Counted from the stretch's first letter, positions 17,420 through 27,161 are shown. The stretch is 55,230 nucleotides of DNA from Campylobacter novaezeelandiae (GCF_004323845.1 NZ_QPGR01000005.1:1-55230); one strand, 5' to 3'. Numbers and translations are program-made. The notes: generated by a model not told the origin, from the letters alone.

Positions 17420-19495
17420 ATGTCAAGAAGTACTCCTTTAAAAAGAGTTAGAAATATAGGAATTGCTGCACATATTGATGCAGGAAAAACAACAACAAGT
17501 GAAAGAATACTTTTCTTTACAGGTATGAGTCATAAAATAGGCGAAGTGCATGATGGTGCTGCTACTATGGATTGGATGGAACAAGAAAAAGAAAGAGGTA
17601 TTACTATCACTTCTGCTGCAACAACTTGTTTTTGGAAAGATCATCAAATCAATCTAATTGACACTCCAGGCCACGTTGATTTTACTATAGAAGTTGAAAG
17701 ATCAATGCGTGTTTTAGATGGTGCTGTTGCAGTGTTTTGTTCTGTAGGTGGCGTTCAACCACAAAGCGAAACAGTTTGGAGACAAGCTAATAAGTATGGC
17801 GTTCCAAGAATTGTTTTTGTTAATAAGATGGATAGAATCGGTGCGAATTTTTTTAGAGTAGAAGAACAAATTCGCGAACGTTTAAAAGCTAATCCAGTTC
17901 CACTTCAAATTCCAATCGGTTCTGAAGATAATTTTAAAGGCGTAATCGATCTTATTACAATGAAAGCTTTGGTTTGGGAAGATGAAAACAAGCCAACTGA
18001 TTATGTAGAAAAAGAAATTCCTGCTGAGCTTAAAGATCAAGCAGAAGAATATCGTGTAAAAATGATAGAAGCTGTTTCTGAAACTTCTGATGAACTTATG
18101 GAAAAATACTTAGGCGGAGAAGAATTAAGTATAGAAGAAATTAGAGCAGGTATTAAAGCGGGATGTTTAAATCTTTCTATGATTCCTATGCTTTGTGGAA
18201 CAGCTTTTAAAAACAAAGGAATTCAGCCTTTACTTGATGCGGTTATTGCGTATTTACCAGCTCCAGATGAAGTTGCAAATATTAAAGGGGAATATGAAGA
18301 TGGCACAGAAGTTTCTGTAAAATCAACTGATGATGGAGAATTTGCAGGACTTGCATTTAAGATTATGACAGACCCTTTTGTAGGACAACTTACTTTCGTT
18401 CGTGTTTATCGTGGAAGTTTAGAAAGTGGATCTTATGCTTATAACTCAACCAAAGATAAGAAAGAAAGAATAGGGCGTCTTTTAAAAATGCACTCTAATA
18501 AAAGAGAAGAAATTAAAGTTCTTTATGCTGGAGAAATTGGTGCTGTTGTAGGACTTAAAGATACATTAACAGGTGATACTTTAGCGAGTGAAAAAGATAA
18601 AGTAATTCTTGAGAGAATGGATTTTCCAGATCCTGTTATTTCTGTTGCAGTGGAACCAAAAACTAAAGCAGATCAAGAAAAAATGTCTATAGCTTTAAAT
18701 AAATTAGCACAAGAAGATCCAAGTTTTAGAGTTTCAACCGATGAAGAAAGTGGTCAAACTATTATTTCTGGTATGGGTGAATTACACCTTGAAATTATTG
18801 TAGATAGAATGCTTCGTGAATTTAAAGTAGAAGCTGAAGTAGGTCAGCCTCAGGTTGCTTATCGTGAAACTATTAGAAAAGTAGTAGAACAAGAATACAA
18901 ATACGCAAAACAATCAGGTGGTCGTGGACAATATGGACACGTTTTCTTGCGTCTTGAGCCACTTGATCCAGGTAGTGGATATGAGTTTGTAAATGATATC
19001 AAAGGTGGTGTAATCCCTAAAGAATATATCCCAGCCGTAGATAAAGGTATCCAAGAAGCATTACAAAATGGTGTTTTAGCCGGCTATCCTGTTGAAGATG
19101 TTAAAGTAACTGTTTATGATGGAAGTTATCACGAAGTGGATTCTTCTGAAATGGCATTTAAACTTGCTGCTTCTATGGGATTTAAAGAAGGTGCTAGAAA
19201 AGCAGGAGCTGTTATTTTAGAACCTATGATGAAAGTTGAAGTTGAAACACCTGAAGAGTATATGGGAGATGTTATTGGAGATCTTAATAAACGTCGTGGT
19301 CAAGTGAATTCTATGGATGAAAGAGGTGGAAATAAAATCGTTACCGCATTTTGTCCTTTGGCTGAAATGTTTGGTTACTCTACTGATCTTAGAAGTCAAA
19401 CTCAAGGACGTGCAACTTATTCTATGGAATTTGATCATTACAATGAAGTTCCTAAGAATGTTTCTGAAGAAATTATCAAAAAGAGAAATGGATAA
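17420..19495 (+). CDS. fusA: Elongation factor G
   Basis: A 691-aa translocation GTPase. G1 is AHIDAGKTT (~17-25), the switch [11 protein letters not shown] is at ~82-90, NKMD lies at ~136-139, and domains II-V follow, including the domain IV tip around [14 protein letters not shown]. It is last in the str-type operon and is followed by a stem-loop and tRNA-Arg. The protein is close to but not identical with C. jejuni EF-G as I remember it, with scattered changes concentrated in domains G' and II. Confidence 0.98.
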   Translation: MSRSTPLKRVRNIGIAAHIDAGKTTTSERILFFTGMSHKIGEVHDGAATMDWMEQEKERGITITSAATTCFWKDHQINLIDTPGHVDFTIEVERSMRVLDGAVAVFCSVGGVQPQSETVWRQANKYGVPRIVFVNKMDRIGANFFRVEEQIRERLKANPVPLQIPIGSEDNFKGVIDLITMKALVWEDENKPTDYVEKEIPAELKDQAEEYRVKMIEAVSETSDELMEKYLGGEELSIEEIRAGIKAGCLNLSMIPMLCGTAFKNKGIQPLLDAVIAYLPAPDEVANIKGEYEDGTEVSVKSTDDGEFAGLAFKIMTDPFVGQLTFVRVYRGSLESGSYAYNSTKDKKERIGRLLKMHSNKREEIKVLYAGEIGAVVGLKDTLTGDTLASEKDKVILERMDFPDPVISVAVEPKTKADQEKMSIALNKLAQEDPSFRVSTDEESGQTIISGMGELHLEIIVDRMLREFKVEAEVGQPQVAYRETIRKVVEQEYKYAKQSGGRGQYGHVFLRLEPLDPGSGYEFVNDIKGGVIPKEYIPAVDKGIQEALQNGVLAGYPVEDVKVTVYDGSYHEVDSSEMAFKLAASMGFKEGARKAGAVILEPMMKVEVETPEEYMGDVIGDLNKRRGQVNSMDERGGNKIVTAFCPLAEMFGYSTDLRSQTQGRATYSMEFDHYNEVPKNVSEEIIKKRNG

Positions 19496-19505
19496 TTATA
19501 TTAGC

Positions 19506-19534
19506 TTAGAATTTGCTTTTTTGGCAAATTCTAA
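19506..19534 (+). terminator. Stem-loop between fusA and tRNA-Arg
   Basis: TTAGAATTTGC pairs perfectly over 11 bp with GCAAATTCTAA around a TTTTTTG loop. No T-run follows, and the tRNA begins 3 bases later. It may be a terminator or a processing site that releases the tRNA from the fusA transcript. Confidence 0.55.
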
Positions 19535-19536
19535 AT

Positions 19537-19613
19537 GTCCTCGTAGCTCAGCTGGATAGAGCACAAAATTCCTAATTTTGAGGCCGTGAGTTCGAATCTC
19601 GCCGTGGACACCA
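19537..19613 (+). tRNA. tRNA-Arg (anticodon CCT)
   Basis: A full cloverleaf with encoded CCA: acceptor GTCCTCG/CGTGGAC, with a T-T mismatch at position 5:68; D arm GCTC/GAGC; anticodon arm CAAAA-TTCCTAA-TTTTG giving CCT; T arm GTGAG-TTCGAAT-CTCGC. It reads AGG codons. It lies directly after fusA. From memory, tRNA-Arg is a known integration site for Campylobacter genomic elements. Confidence 0.95.
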
Positions 19614-19974
19614 AGTAATAATTCACTAAATAACATTAAGATATAAAATCTACTATTTTAAACGATTTTCCTGCATTCAGATTTTATTATGATTGAAATT
19701 TTTCTTATCATTTTGTAGCCATCTATATAGCCAAAGTATTGGCTATATAGATACTAAAAAATGTTTTTTAATATTTAATTAAAAAGATATAGATAATTTA
19801 GAAATCAAAAGATAAAAGGTATATAATTAGCATAGAATAGCCAAAAGAATATATATTCGGTATCACATATTGAAAAATTCTAGGTATTGGAATCTTTTTT
19901 GTAATATTTAATATTTGAATTTTTCAGAAGTTTTTATAAAAATAATATTATTTTGTTTATTGATTAATTTTTAT
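19614..19974. other. 361-base region without a gene after tRNA-Arg
   Basis: No plausible reading frame on either strand. It holds a perfect 14-bp hairpin at 19721-19752, a TATAAT at 19822-19827, the 12-base palindrome GAATATATATTC at 19847-19858 and a T6 run at 19895-19900. The region separates tRNA-Arg from the end of fliP on the other strand. Confidence 0.7.
19721..19752. repeat. Perfect 14-bp inverted repeat in the empty region
   Basis: ATCTATATAGCCAA pairs base for base with TTGGCTATATAGAT around an AGTA tetraloop. It is 108 bases from the tRNA end and more than 200 from fliP, so it is not an obvious terminator for either, though it could stop read-through from tRNA-Arg. It could instead mark the edge of a lost element. 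Confidence 0.7.
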
Positions 19975-20712
19975 TTAGGTTACAAAACTTTCTACCAATC
20001 TTTGTACTAATAAATTCCATCCATCTACTAAAACAAAAATAAGTAGTTTAAAAGGTAAAGATATCATAACAGGCGGAAGCATCATCATACCCATTGCCAT
20101 TAATACAGAACTTACGACCATATCTATAACTAAAAAAGGTAGATAGATTAAAAAGCCTATTTCAAAAGCCGTTTTTAATTCTGAAATCATAAAGGCTGGC
20201 ACAAGAACGCTTAAAGGAACATCGTCTATGGTTTTAGGATTAGGCAAATTTCGAATTCTATAAAATAAAGCAAGATCTTTTTCTCTAGTATTTTTTAGCA
20301 TAAATTCTTTAAAGGGTTTAACTCCTTTGGCAAATGCTTCTTCATAGCCTATTTTTTCCTCTAAATAAGGCTTAACTGCTTCATTATATGACTTTGTGGC
20401 TACAGGTTCCATAATAAAAAAGGTTAAAATAAGAGCAAGGGTTATTAAAATAGTATTAGGCGGCATACTTTGCGTTCCCATAGCTTGTCTTAAAAATGAA
20501 AAAACAACAATTAAACGCAAGAAAGAAGTCATAACAAAAATAATACTTGGCGCTAAAGCAAGTATGGTTAAAACAATGATAATGTTTAAAGTTGTTACAA
20601 GCTGATTTGGGGTATCAGGGGCGCTTAAACTTAAATTCACAGTAGGAATTGTTGCTTCTGGAGCAGCAAAAAGAGTTAAAGAAAATAAAAACAATAAAAG
20701 AATTTTTTTCAA
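19975..20712 (-). CDS. fliP: Flagellar export apparatus protein FliP
   Basis: A 245-aa core subunit of the flagellar type III export gate (FliPQR). A cleavable signal peptide (~1-17, MKKILLLFLFSLTLFAA) is followed by membrane helices with MTSFLRLIVVFSFLRQAMGT (~61-80) and PAFMISELKTAFEIGFLIYL, then MGMMMLPPVMISLPFKLLIF near the end, all strongly conserved. The start is TTG at 20712 behind CCAAAGG. It is monocistronic here and divergent from glmU. Confidence 0.95.
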   Translation of the reverse strand: MKKILLLFLFSLTLFAAPEATIPTVNLSLSAPDTPNQLVTTLNIIIVLTILALAPSIIFVMTSFLRLIVVFSFLRQAMGTQSMPPNTILITLALILTFFIMEPVATKSYNEAVKPYLEEKIGYEEAFAKGVKPFKEFMLKNTREKDLALFYRIRNLPNPKTIDDVPLSVLVPAFMISELKTAFEIGFLIYLPFLVIDMVVSSVLMAMGMMMLPPVMISLPFKLLIFVLVDGWNLLVQRLVESFVT

Positions 20713-20836
20713 ATTTTTTAACCTTTGGAGTTTTCTTTTAGTCTATTTTATATTTATAATTTTTAATTTTATCTTTAGATGTTTTAAAACAAGTTTAACT
20801 TTAGTTTTTGATAAACTTTGCTTAATTTTAAGCTGG

Positions 20837-20842
20837 TAAAAT
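20837..20842 (+). promoter_or_regulatory. Candidate -10 box of the glmU operon
   Basis: TAAAAT in the context GGTAAAATAC lies 28 bases before the glmU ATG, with AAGG just before the start. It resembles Campylobacter housekeeping -10 boxes, but the match is imperfect. Confidence 0.45.
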
Positions 20843-20870
20843 ACTTTAAAATTTTTGAATAAGGTTTTAA

Positions 20871-22157
20871 ATGCAAAGTTCTATTTTAATTTTAGCTGCT
20901 GGACTTGGAACAAGAATGAAGTCTAAAAAGCCAAAAGTTTTACAAAAAATATGTAAAAAAAGTATGATTTTATATATACTTGAAAAAGCTTTTAAGATAA
21001 GTGATGATGTAAGTGTAGTTTTATCTTATGAGAAAGAATTAATTGAAAAAGAAATTTTAGATCATTTTCCAAAAACTAAAATTTTAGAACAAGATTTAAA
21101 CAAATTTCCAGGAACTGCAGGAGCTTTAAAAAACTATAAACCACAAGCTAAACAAACACTAATTTTATGTGGAGATATGCCTTTAATAAAAGAACAAAGT
21201 TTAAAAAAACTTATTGATACAAATTATGATTTTAATGTAGCAATTTTTAATGCTAAAGATCCTAAAAATTACGGGAGGGTAATTTTAAAAGAAGATTCTT
21301 TAGAAAAAATTGTTGAATTTAAAGATGCTAGTGAAGAGGAGAGAAATGTTTCTCTTTGTAATGCCGGAGTTTATGCTATAAATTCAGATCTTTTAATGCA
21401 AATTTTGCCTTTGATTGATAATAAAAATGAAGCCAAAGAGTATTATTTAACAGATGCGATTAAATTAGCTAGAGAAAAAGGAGTTTTAATACATCCTGTT
21501 TTTGTAGATGAGTTTGAATTTATGGGAGTTAATGATAAATTTGAATTAAGCAAAGCTGAGGAATTAATGCAAGATGAGCTTAAGAAATACTGGATGAAAC
21601 AAGGAGTGATTTTTCATTTGCCTCATACTATTTATATAGATCCTGATGTTTGTTTTGAAGGAGAATGTGAAATTTATGAAAATGTTCGTATTGAAGGAAA
21701 GAGTCTTATTGTAAATTCTATCATTAAAAGTTCTTGTGTTATAGAAGAGAGCGAAGTATTTAATAGCGATATAGGACCTTTGGCACATCTTAGACCTAAA
21801 AATATTATTAAAAATTCACATATTGGAAATTTCGTAGAATGCAAAAATGCAAAATTAAACAAAATTAAAGCAGGGCATTTAAGTTATCTTGGAGATTGTG
21901 AAATCGATGAAGGGACCAATATAGGTTGTGGGGTTATTACTTGCAATTATGATGGTATCAAAAAGCACAAAAGTATAATAGGTAAAAATGTTTTTATTGG
22001 CTCAAATTCAGAGCTTATAGCCCCTGTTAATATAGAAGATGATGTGATTATAGCCGCTGGAAGTTGTGTGGATAAAAAAGTTGAAAAAGGAGCTTTATTT
22101 ATCAATAGAGCAACGAGTAAAATAATTAAAGATTATTTTTATAAAAAATTTCAATGA
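20871..22157 (+). CDS. glmU: Bifunctional GlcN-1-P acetyltransferase / UDP-GlcNAc pyrophosphorylase
   Basis: A 428-aa enzyme making UDP-GlcNAc for peptidoglycan and glycan synthesis. The N-terminal uridylyltransferase begins ILAAGLGTRMKSKKPKVLQK (~6-25). The C-terminal left-handed beta-helix of hexapeptide repeats contains GPLAHLRP, GNFVECKNAKL, KAGHLSYLGD and GTNIGCGVITCNYDG, which hold the acetyltransferase site. Length is slightly short but usual for this group. It overlaps coaBC by 4 bases and leads a chain of overlapping genes to truA. Confidence 0.96.
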   Translation: MQSSILILAAGLGTRMKSKKPKVLQKICKKSMILYILEKAFKISDDVSVVLSYEKELIEKEILDHFPKTKILEQDLNKFPGTAGALKNYKPQAKQTLILCGDMPLIKEQSLKKLIDTNYDFNVAIFNAKDPKNYGRVILKEDSLEKIVEFKDASEEERNVSLCNAGVYAINSDLLMQILPLIDNKNEAKEYYLTDAIKLAREKGVLIHPVFVDEFEFMGVNDKFELSKAEELMQDELKKYWMKQGVIFHLPHTIYIDPDVCFEGECEIYENVRIEGKSLIVNSIIKSSCVIEESEVFNSDIGPLAHLRPKNIIKNSHIGNFVECKNAKLNKIKAGHLSYLGDCEIDEGTNIGCGVITCNYDGIKKHKSIIGKNVFIGSNSELIAPVNIEDDVIIAAGSCVDKKVEKGALFINRATSKIIKDYFYKKFQ

Positions 22158-23308
22158 AAACTTTACTTTTAGCAATTAGCGGAAGCATAGCTTTTTATAA
22201 AACTTATGAGCTTATATCTTTATTTAAGAAAGAAGGCTTTAAGGTTAAAGTTTTACTTAGCAATGGGGCTTTAAGATTTGCTTCTAAAATAAGTTTTGAA
22301 GCACTTTGTGATGATGTTTTATGTGAAGAGAATGAAACTTGGAAAAATGCAAACAATCATATAGCTTTTAGTAAAGATTGCGATCTTATACTTTTTGCTC
22401 CTGCGAGTATAAATTCTATTAATAAACTTGCTTTAGGGATTTGTGATAATTTATTTATACAAACTTTAATTGCAGCTAAACTTCCTTTGATTATTGCTCC
22501 AGCAGCAAATACAAATATGTATTTGCATTTTAGTGTGCAGAATTCTTTGAAACTTTTAAAAGAACAGGGTGCTTTGATAATAGATCCTATTTGTAAAAAG
22601 CTTGCTTGTAATGACGAGGGCATAGGAGCTTTAGCAGAAGTTTTGGATATTTTTAATATTGTTAAAAGAGAACTTTTAAAAGAAAAATTTTTTATAGGCA
22701 AAAGTGTTGTTGTAACTGGTGGAGGCACGAAAGAAAAGATTGATGAGGTAAGATGTATTAGTAATTTTTCAAGCGGACTTATGGCTAAAGCTATAGCAGA
22801 TGCTTTTTATTTTTTGGGTGCTAATGTCACTTTTTTAAGTAGTGTAGATTTTAAAACTCCTTATAAACTTTTAAAATTCGAAAGTTCTAAAGAGCTAAAA
22901 GAACTTTTAATAGAAAATAAAAATAAAGATTTTTTGATAATGAGTGCCGCTGTTAGTGATTTTATCCCTATAATGCAAGCTGGAAAAATTAAAAAAAATG
23001 AGCATTTAGAAGGTTTAGAGCTGAAGCTTTTACCTAATGAAGATTTGCTTAAAAATATAGATTTTAAAGGTAAAAAGATAGGATTTAAACTAGAATTTGA
23101 TGAAAAAAATGCTATAAAAAATGCTAAGCATTCATTAAAGGATAAAAAGCTTGATATGGTATGCTTAAATATTTTAAAAAAAGAAAATTCTTTTGGATCT
23201 AATTTGAATGAAATATTGTGTATTAGTGCCAAAGATGAGGTGTTATTTTCCATGCAGGATAAAAAAAATTTAGCCTATAAACTAGCCTATAAATGTAAAG
23301 AATTATGA
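22154..23308 (+). CDS. coaBC: Phosphopantothenoylcysteine decarboxylase / synthetase
   Basis: A 384-aa bifunctional coenzyme A enzyme. The flavin-dependent CoaC half (~1-175) has SGSIAFYKTYELI, the catalytic His in NNHIAF, the PAANTNMYLHF clamp region and the ACNDEGIGA Cys loop. The CoaB half begins VVVTGGGTKEKIDEVRCISN (~191-210) and binds CTP. The ATG overlaps the glmU stop (ATGA) and the end overlaps the next start by 4 bases. Confidence 0.94.
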   Translation: MKTLLLAISGSIAFYKTYELISLFKKEGFKVKVLLSNGALRFASKISFEALCDDVLCEENETWKNANNHIAFSKDCDLILFAPASINSINKLALGICDNLFIQTLIAAKLPLIIAPAANTNMYLHFSVQNSLKLLKEQGALIIDPICKKLACNDEGIGALAEVLDIFNIVKRELLKEKFFIGKSVVVTGGGTKEKIDEVRCISNFSSGLMAKAIADAFYFLGANVTFLSSVDFKTPYKLLKFESSKELKELLIENKNKDFLIMSAAVSDFIPIMQAGKIKKNEHLEGLELKLLPNEDLLKNIDFKGKKIGFKLEFDEKNAIKNAKHSLKDKKLDMVCLNILKKENSFGSNLNEILCISAKDEVLFSMQDKKNLAYKLAYKCKEL

Positions 23309-23919
23309 GTATTATTAATCCAATATTGCCTATACAAATTGAAGTTCTTGCTAAATCTGGATATGGGCACTATACTTTACTAATAAATAATAAAAAAATT
23401 CAAACTAAAAGTATGATTGAGCTTGAAGTTGGGGTGCAATATTTAGTAGAATTATATAATGATAGTGGTAGTATAATAGAATTTAAAAATCTTTATAAAA
23501 AACCTAGTTTATCTTTTTTTGAACAAGGATTATCTTTAATTACTGGCCTTTTGGAAGAAGGAATTGATTTTAAAAAATTTATTTTACATAATCTTATAGA
23601 ATGCAAAGATAAGCAAAAATATCAAATTCTAAAAGAAATGCTTTTTGCAAGTTTTGAAAATGTATATCATATTCCTTTTGTTTTTGAAAACAAAGCCGCT
23701 CTTTTACAAATGAAAAAAGACAAATTTTTAGAAATTTATCTTTTTTTTGGTGTATTTGGACCCTTAAAAATTTTTATTAAAGAAAATGAAATTTTAATTA
23801 AAACACCTTTTTTTAAAGTGCAAAAATTTTTAAGCGAGCACTTAAAAATACAGGTTTTACAAGATACAAATGTGAAGCCTTTATTTGAATTTAAAAAACT
23901 ATTTAATTTTAAAGGATAA
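23305..23919 (+). CDS. Hypothetical protein in the glmU-uppS operon
   Basis: A 204-aa soluble protein, not recognised. It starts with a beta-rich part (KSGYGHYTLLINNKKIQTKS, ~18-37), then a helical region (~70-140), then a second beta-rich part ending FEFKKLFNFKG. There is no signal peptide or membrane segment. Overlap with coaBC (4 bases) and a 2-base gap to uppS show cotranscription. The beta-helix-beta layout and the hydrophobic C-terminal third recall hook-length-control-like domains, but I cannot support that call. Confidence 0.7.
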   Translation: MSIINPILPIQIEVLAKSGYGHYTLLINNKKIQTKSMIELEVGVQYLVELYNDSGSIIEFKNLYKKPSLSFFEQGLSLITGLLEEGIDFKKFILHNLIECKDKQKYQILKEMLFASFENVYHIPFVFENKAALLQMKKDKFLEIYLFFGVFGPLKIFIKENEILIKTPFFKVQKFLSEHLKIQVLQDTNVKPLFEFKKLFNFKG

Positions 23920-23921
23920 AA

Positions 23922-24590
23922 ATGAATAAATTAAAACACCTTGCTATTGTAATGGATGGTAATAGACGTTGGGCTAAAGCTAAGGGAGTTTTAGTAAAGT
24001 TAGGCTATTCTCAAGGTGTTAAAACAATGCAAAAAATTATGGAAGTTTGCGTTGAGGAGGGAATTTCAAATTTAAGTCTTTTTGCTTTTAGTACTGAAAA
24101 TTGGGGTCGTCCACAAGATGAAATTGACTTTATTTTTAAACTTTTAGATCGCTGTTTAGATGAAGCTTTGGAAAAATTTGAAAAAAATAATGTTTGTTTA
24201 AAAGCAATTGGTGATTTATCAAAACTTGATAAGAATTTAAGAGAAAAAATAGCCTTAGTTGAAGAAAAAACAAAGCATTGTAATTTGCTTTATATTCATT
24301 TAGCTATTTCTTATGGCTCTAAAAATGAAATTATTAGAGCTACAAAAAGAGTATTAGAAAAAGGTTTAGAACTTAATGAAGAAAATTTAAGTAAAAATTT
24401 AGATCTGCCTTTAGATGTGGATTTGCTTCTTAGAGTGGGCAATGCTAAAAGACTTTCTAACTTTTTATTGTGGCAATGCGCTTACGCTGAAATATACTTT
24501 AGTGAAACTTTATTTCCTAGCCTTACAAAAAGAGAATTTAAAAGGATTATAAAAGATTATAAAAATCGCGAAAGAACTTTTGGTTTATGA
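23922..24590 (+). CDS. uppS: Undecaprenyl diphosphate synthase
   Basis: A 222-aa cis-prenyltransferase building the C55 lipid carrier for cell wall and surface glycans. Motifs: HLAIVMDGNRRWAKAKG (~6-22, catalytic Asp and pyrophosphate-binding Arg), LFAFSTENWGRP (~53-64), HLAISYGSKNEI (~127-138) and LLLRVGNAKRLSNFLLWQ with the conserved Arg and Ser residues near the C terminus. The final RVGNAKRLSNF replaces the more usual RTSGEQRLSNF, a form common in this group. It overlaps the next gene by 4 bases. Confidence 0.96.
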   Translation: MNKLKHLAIVMDGNRRWAKAKGVLVKLGYSQGVKTMQKIMEVCVEEGISNLSLFAFSTENWGRPQDEIDFIFKLLDRCLDEALEKFEKNNVCLKAIGDLSKLDKNLREKIALVEEKTKHCNLLYIHLAISYGSKNEIIRATKRVLEKGLELNEENLSKNLDLPLDVDLLLRVGNAKRLSNFLLWQCAYAEIYFSETLFPSLTKREFKRIIKDYKNRERTFGL

Positions 24591-25360
24591 TATTTTTTTT
24601 GCTGATTTTAGGTGCAAGTTTAGGTTCTTTTTGTAAAGCTTTAGCTGATCGTATCATCTATAAACAAAAGATTTTTTATCCTAGATCTTTTTGTTTTAGT
24701 TGTAGAAGAAACTTAGGATTTTTAGAATTAATTCCTATTTTTTCTTATATTTTTTTAAGAGCAAAATGTAAATATTGTAAAAATAAAATTCCCTTTGAAG
24801 TATTTTTAAGCGAAATAATTGGTATTTTTTTAATTTGTATTGCTTATTTTTTTAATACAAATTTATATGATTTTATTGTTTTTTCTTTTTTTGTTTTTAA
24901 TTTATTTTTACTTTCTTTGATTGATATAAAATTAAAAGCTGTTCCAGAAATTTTGCTTTGGAGTGCTTTTTTTCTAGCGGGTTTTTATGCTTTTAAAATG
25001 GAGGAAATTTTTTATATTTTTATTTTTGAAAATTTAAAAGAAGGGTTTTTACTTTATGCCGTAAGTTTTTCTGGGGCTTTGTTTTTATTTAAAAGTTTTA
25101 TTTTATTTTTAACAAATTTAAAAAGAAAAAATAAAATATCTGATAATTTAGGAGATGCAGATATTATTATAGTTGCTTGTATAGGTGGAATTTTAGGTTT
25201 TAAAGATGGATTTATCTCTTTGTTTATTGCTTGTATTTTGACTTTGCCTTTTTTTATCATTAAAGCAAGAAAAGAGAAAGAACTTGCTATGATACCTTTT
25301 TTAACTCTATCTTTTATTCTAGTTTGGATTTTTAGGATAAATTATGAAACTTTGTTATAA
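24587..25360 (+). CDS. Type IV prepilin peptidase (A24 family)
   Basis: A 257-aa polytopic inner-membrane aspartyl protease and methylase. The N-terminal zinc-type Cys motif is SFCFSCRRNLGFLELIPIFSY with CKYCKNKIP (paired CxxC, ~31-67). The catalytic Asp residues lie in LSLIDIKLKAVPE (~108-120) and NLGDADIIIVA (~188-198). It cleaves the leader of pilin-like proteins. Campylobacter makes no true type IV pili, but its natural transformation system (CTS) uses pseudopilins, so DNA uptake is the likely role. It overlaps the next gene by 17 bases. Confidence 0.88.
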   Translation: MIFFLLILGASLGSFCKALADRIIYKQKIFYPRSFCFSCRRNLGFLELIPIFSYIFLRAKCKYCKNKIPFEVFLSEIIGIFLICIAYFFNTNLYDFIVFSFFVFNLFLLSLIDIKLKAVPEILLWSAFFLAGFYAFKMEEIFYIFIFENLKEGFLLYAVSFSGALFLFKSFILFLTNLKRKNKISDNLGDADIIIVACIGGILGFKDGFISLFIACILTLPFFIIKARKEKELAMIPFLTLSFILVWIFRINYETLL

Positions 25361-26369
25361 ATATATTTTAAACCAATTTTTAAGTACAAATTTATCAATT
25401 TTTTTTACTTTATTTAGTATCGTTTCTATGGTATTTTTTATACAGCTTGCGAAATTTACCTCAAATATAGAAATTAATTTTTTGGATCTTTTAAGACTCT
25501 ATGGTTTTATGTTGCCAAGAATTTTAATCTTTACTCTACCTATAGCTTTTTTTATAGCTTTAACTTTGGCTTTTTATAGACTTTCTAAGGAGAATGAAAG
25601 TATAGTGTTTTTTACACTAGGTTTTTCACCTTTAAATTTAGCTAAGTTTTTCTTGCAAATTGCAGCTTGTGTGAGTGCTTTAATGCTCATTGTAGCTTTA
25701 ATTGTGCTTCCAATAGTTTTTGAACTTCAAGATAATTTTATTAATTATAAAAAAACTCAAGTTAAATTTAATTATAAAACAGGAGAATTTGGTCAAAAAT
25801 TCTTAGATTGGATGATCTTTATTGAAAAAGAAGAAGCAAATGGGTATAAAAATATTATTTTATATCATCCAAAAAAATTAAAAACTGATAAGGAACAATT
25901 TATCATTGCTAAAGATGCTAAAGTATTATCAAAGGAAAATGGTCTTTCTTTTGAATTAAATTCCGGCAAAATGTATAATTTTGAGGATAATCAAACTATG
26001 TTTATAGGAGATTTTGAAAAGCTTGTAATTAATACTCAAGTGGATAATTTAAATACTAAAATAAAAAGTTTCTATGAATATTGGAGTGATATTTCTATCA
26101 ATGAAGAGAAAGCAAAAGAATTTGTTGTTTATACTACAATTGCTCTTTTTCCTTTAGCAAGCACTCTTTTTGCTTTAAGTTTTGGTATAGTGACTTACCG
26201 CTATGAAAAAGGTTTTATATATTTTGGTATGTTTGGGGTTATTGGCGTATATTTTGGACTTTTAAACATTTTTCATCAGCCCCCAATTTTATCCTGTATT
26301 TTAATTTTTTTAAGTATTTTTATTGCTTCGTTTATATGTTTTAAAAAAATGATTTTAAGTCGTTATTAA
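25344..26369 (+). CDS. LptF/LptG-family permease (YjgP/YjgQ)
   Basis: A 341-aa inner-membrane protein with the LptF/G layout: three N-terminal helices, including FTLPIAFFIALTLAFYRLSKE with ENESIVFFTLGFSP (~66-95), a periplasmic beta-jellyroll domain (~135-240) and three C-terminal helices. With LptB it would extract lipo-oligosaccharide and pass it to the LptC-LptA bridge. The partner gene is not in the window. Which of LptF and LptG it is cannot be decided from sequence alone. Confidence 0.87.
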   Translation: MKLCYKYILNQFLSTNLSIFFTLFSIVSMVFFIQLAKFTSNIEINFLDLLRLYGFMLPRILIFTLPIAFFIALTLAFYRLSKENESIVFFTLGFSPLNLAKFFLQIAACVSALMLIVALIVLPIVFELQDNFINYKKTQVKFNYKTGEFGQKFLDWMIFIEKEEANGYKNIILYHPKKLKTDKEQFIIAKDAKVLSKENGLSFELNSGKMYNFEDNQTMFIGDFEKLVINTQVDNLNTKIKSFYEYWSDISINEEKAKEFVVYTTIALFPLASTLFALSFGIVTYRYEKGFIYFGMFGVIGVYFGLLNIFHQPPILSCILIFLSIFIASFICFKKMILSRY

Positions 26370-27091
26370 TGAAATTAAAATTTGTTTTTTCTTACGATGG
26401 TTCAGCTTTTTTAGGTTCTGCTAAACAACCACATAAAAAAAGTGTTCAAGATAACTTTGAAAATGCTCTTTCTCATCTTGGAATTTATAATTCGTTTTTA
26501 ATGGCTTCACGAACAGATAAAGGAGTGCATGCTAATAATGCCGTAGGTTGTGTAGAATGTGGAGATTATTTTAAAGATTTACATTATCTTAAAAATCAAC
26601 TTAATAAATATACTCATCCTTTTATACATATAAAACAAATTCAAAAGATGGAACAAGACTTTGAAGTAAGATTTGATGCTAAGGCAAGAGAATATCGTTA
26701 TATATTTAATCATGACAAATTTAATCCTTTTTTATCACGTTATGCTTATTTTTATCCTTCATTTGATATAAATCAAGCAAATGAACTTCTTGCTTTATTT
26801 AACGGAGAGCATAATTTTAAGTTATTTCAAAAAGAAGGTAGTTCTACAAAAAGTACAATAAGAAAGATGTATTTTGCTAAAGCCTATGCTTATAAGAAAT
26901 TAAGCATTTTTACTTTTAGGGCTAATGGTTTTTTAAGGGCTCAAATTCGTTTAAGTGTTGCTAGTGTTTTGGCTGTTTTAGAAAATCGTTTAAGCAAAGA
27001 ACAACTTAAAGAACAAATTGAGGCAAAAAAAGAGCACTGTAGAATTTTAGCTCCCCCCAATGGACTTTATTTGCATAGAATTTTATATTGA
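26369..27091 (+). CDS. truA: tRNA pseudouridine(38-40) synthase
   Basis: A 240-aa enzyme that modifies U38-U40 in tRNA anticodon arms. The catalytic Asp is in MASRTDKGVHANN (~45-57). Also present are EVRFDAKAREYRYIF (~93-107) and the C-terminal FRANGFLRAQIRLSVASVL (~189-207), where most TruA proteins have a Met-V-R motif. The ATG overlaps the previous TAA by one base. Confidence 0.95.
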   Translation: MKLKFVFSYDGSAFLGSAKQPHKKSVQDNFENALSHLGIYNSFLMASRTDKGVHANNAVGCVECGDYFKDLHYLKNQLNKYTHPFIHIKQIQKMEQDFEVRFDAKAREYRYIFNHDKFNPFLSRYAYFYPSFDINQANELLALFNGEHNFKLFQKEGSSTKSTIRKMYFAKAYAYKKLSIFTFRANGFLRAQIRLSVASVLAVLENRLSKEQLKEQIEAKKEHCRILAPPNGLYLHRILY

Positions 27092-27161
27092 TATAAATTA
27101 ACACATATTAATTTTTTTGTTCTATTTTTTGTATAGAATACAGAAAAAAAAAGGAGTAAAT

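Noticed and set aside
19317..19559. Alternative frame at the end of fusA running into tRNA-Arg
   Set aside because: It overlaps conserved EF-G domain V and a tRNA, with no family match.
22357..23253. Two minus-strand frames of 123 and 130 codons within coaBC
   Set aside because: They are shadows of a well-conserved gene; composition follows the complement of Lys/Glu-rich coding DNA.
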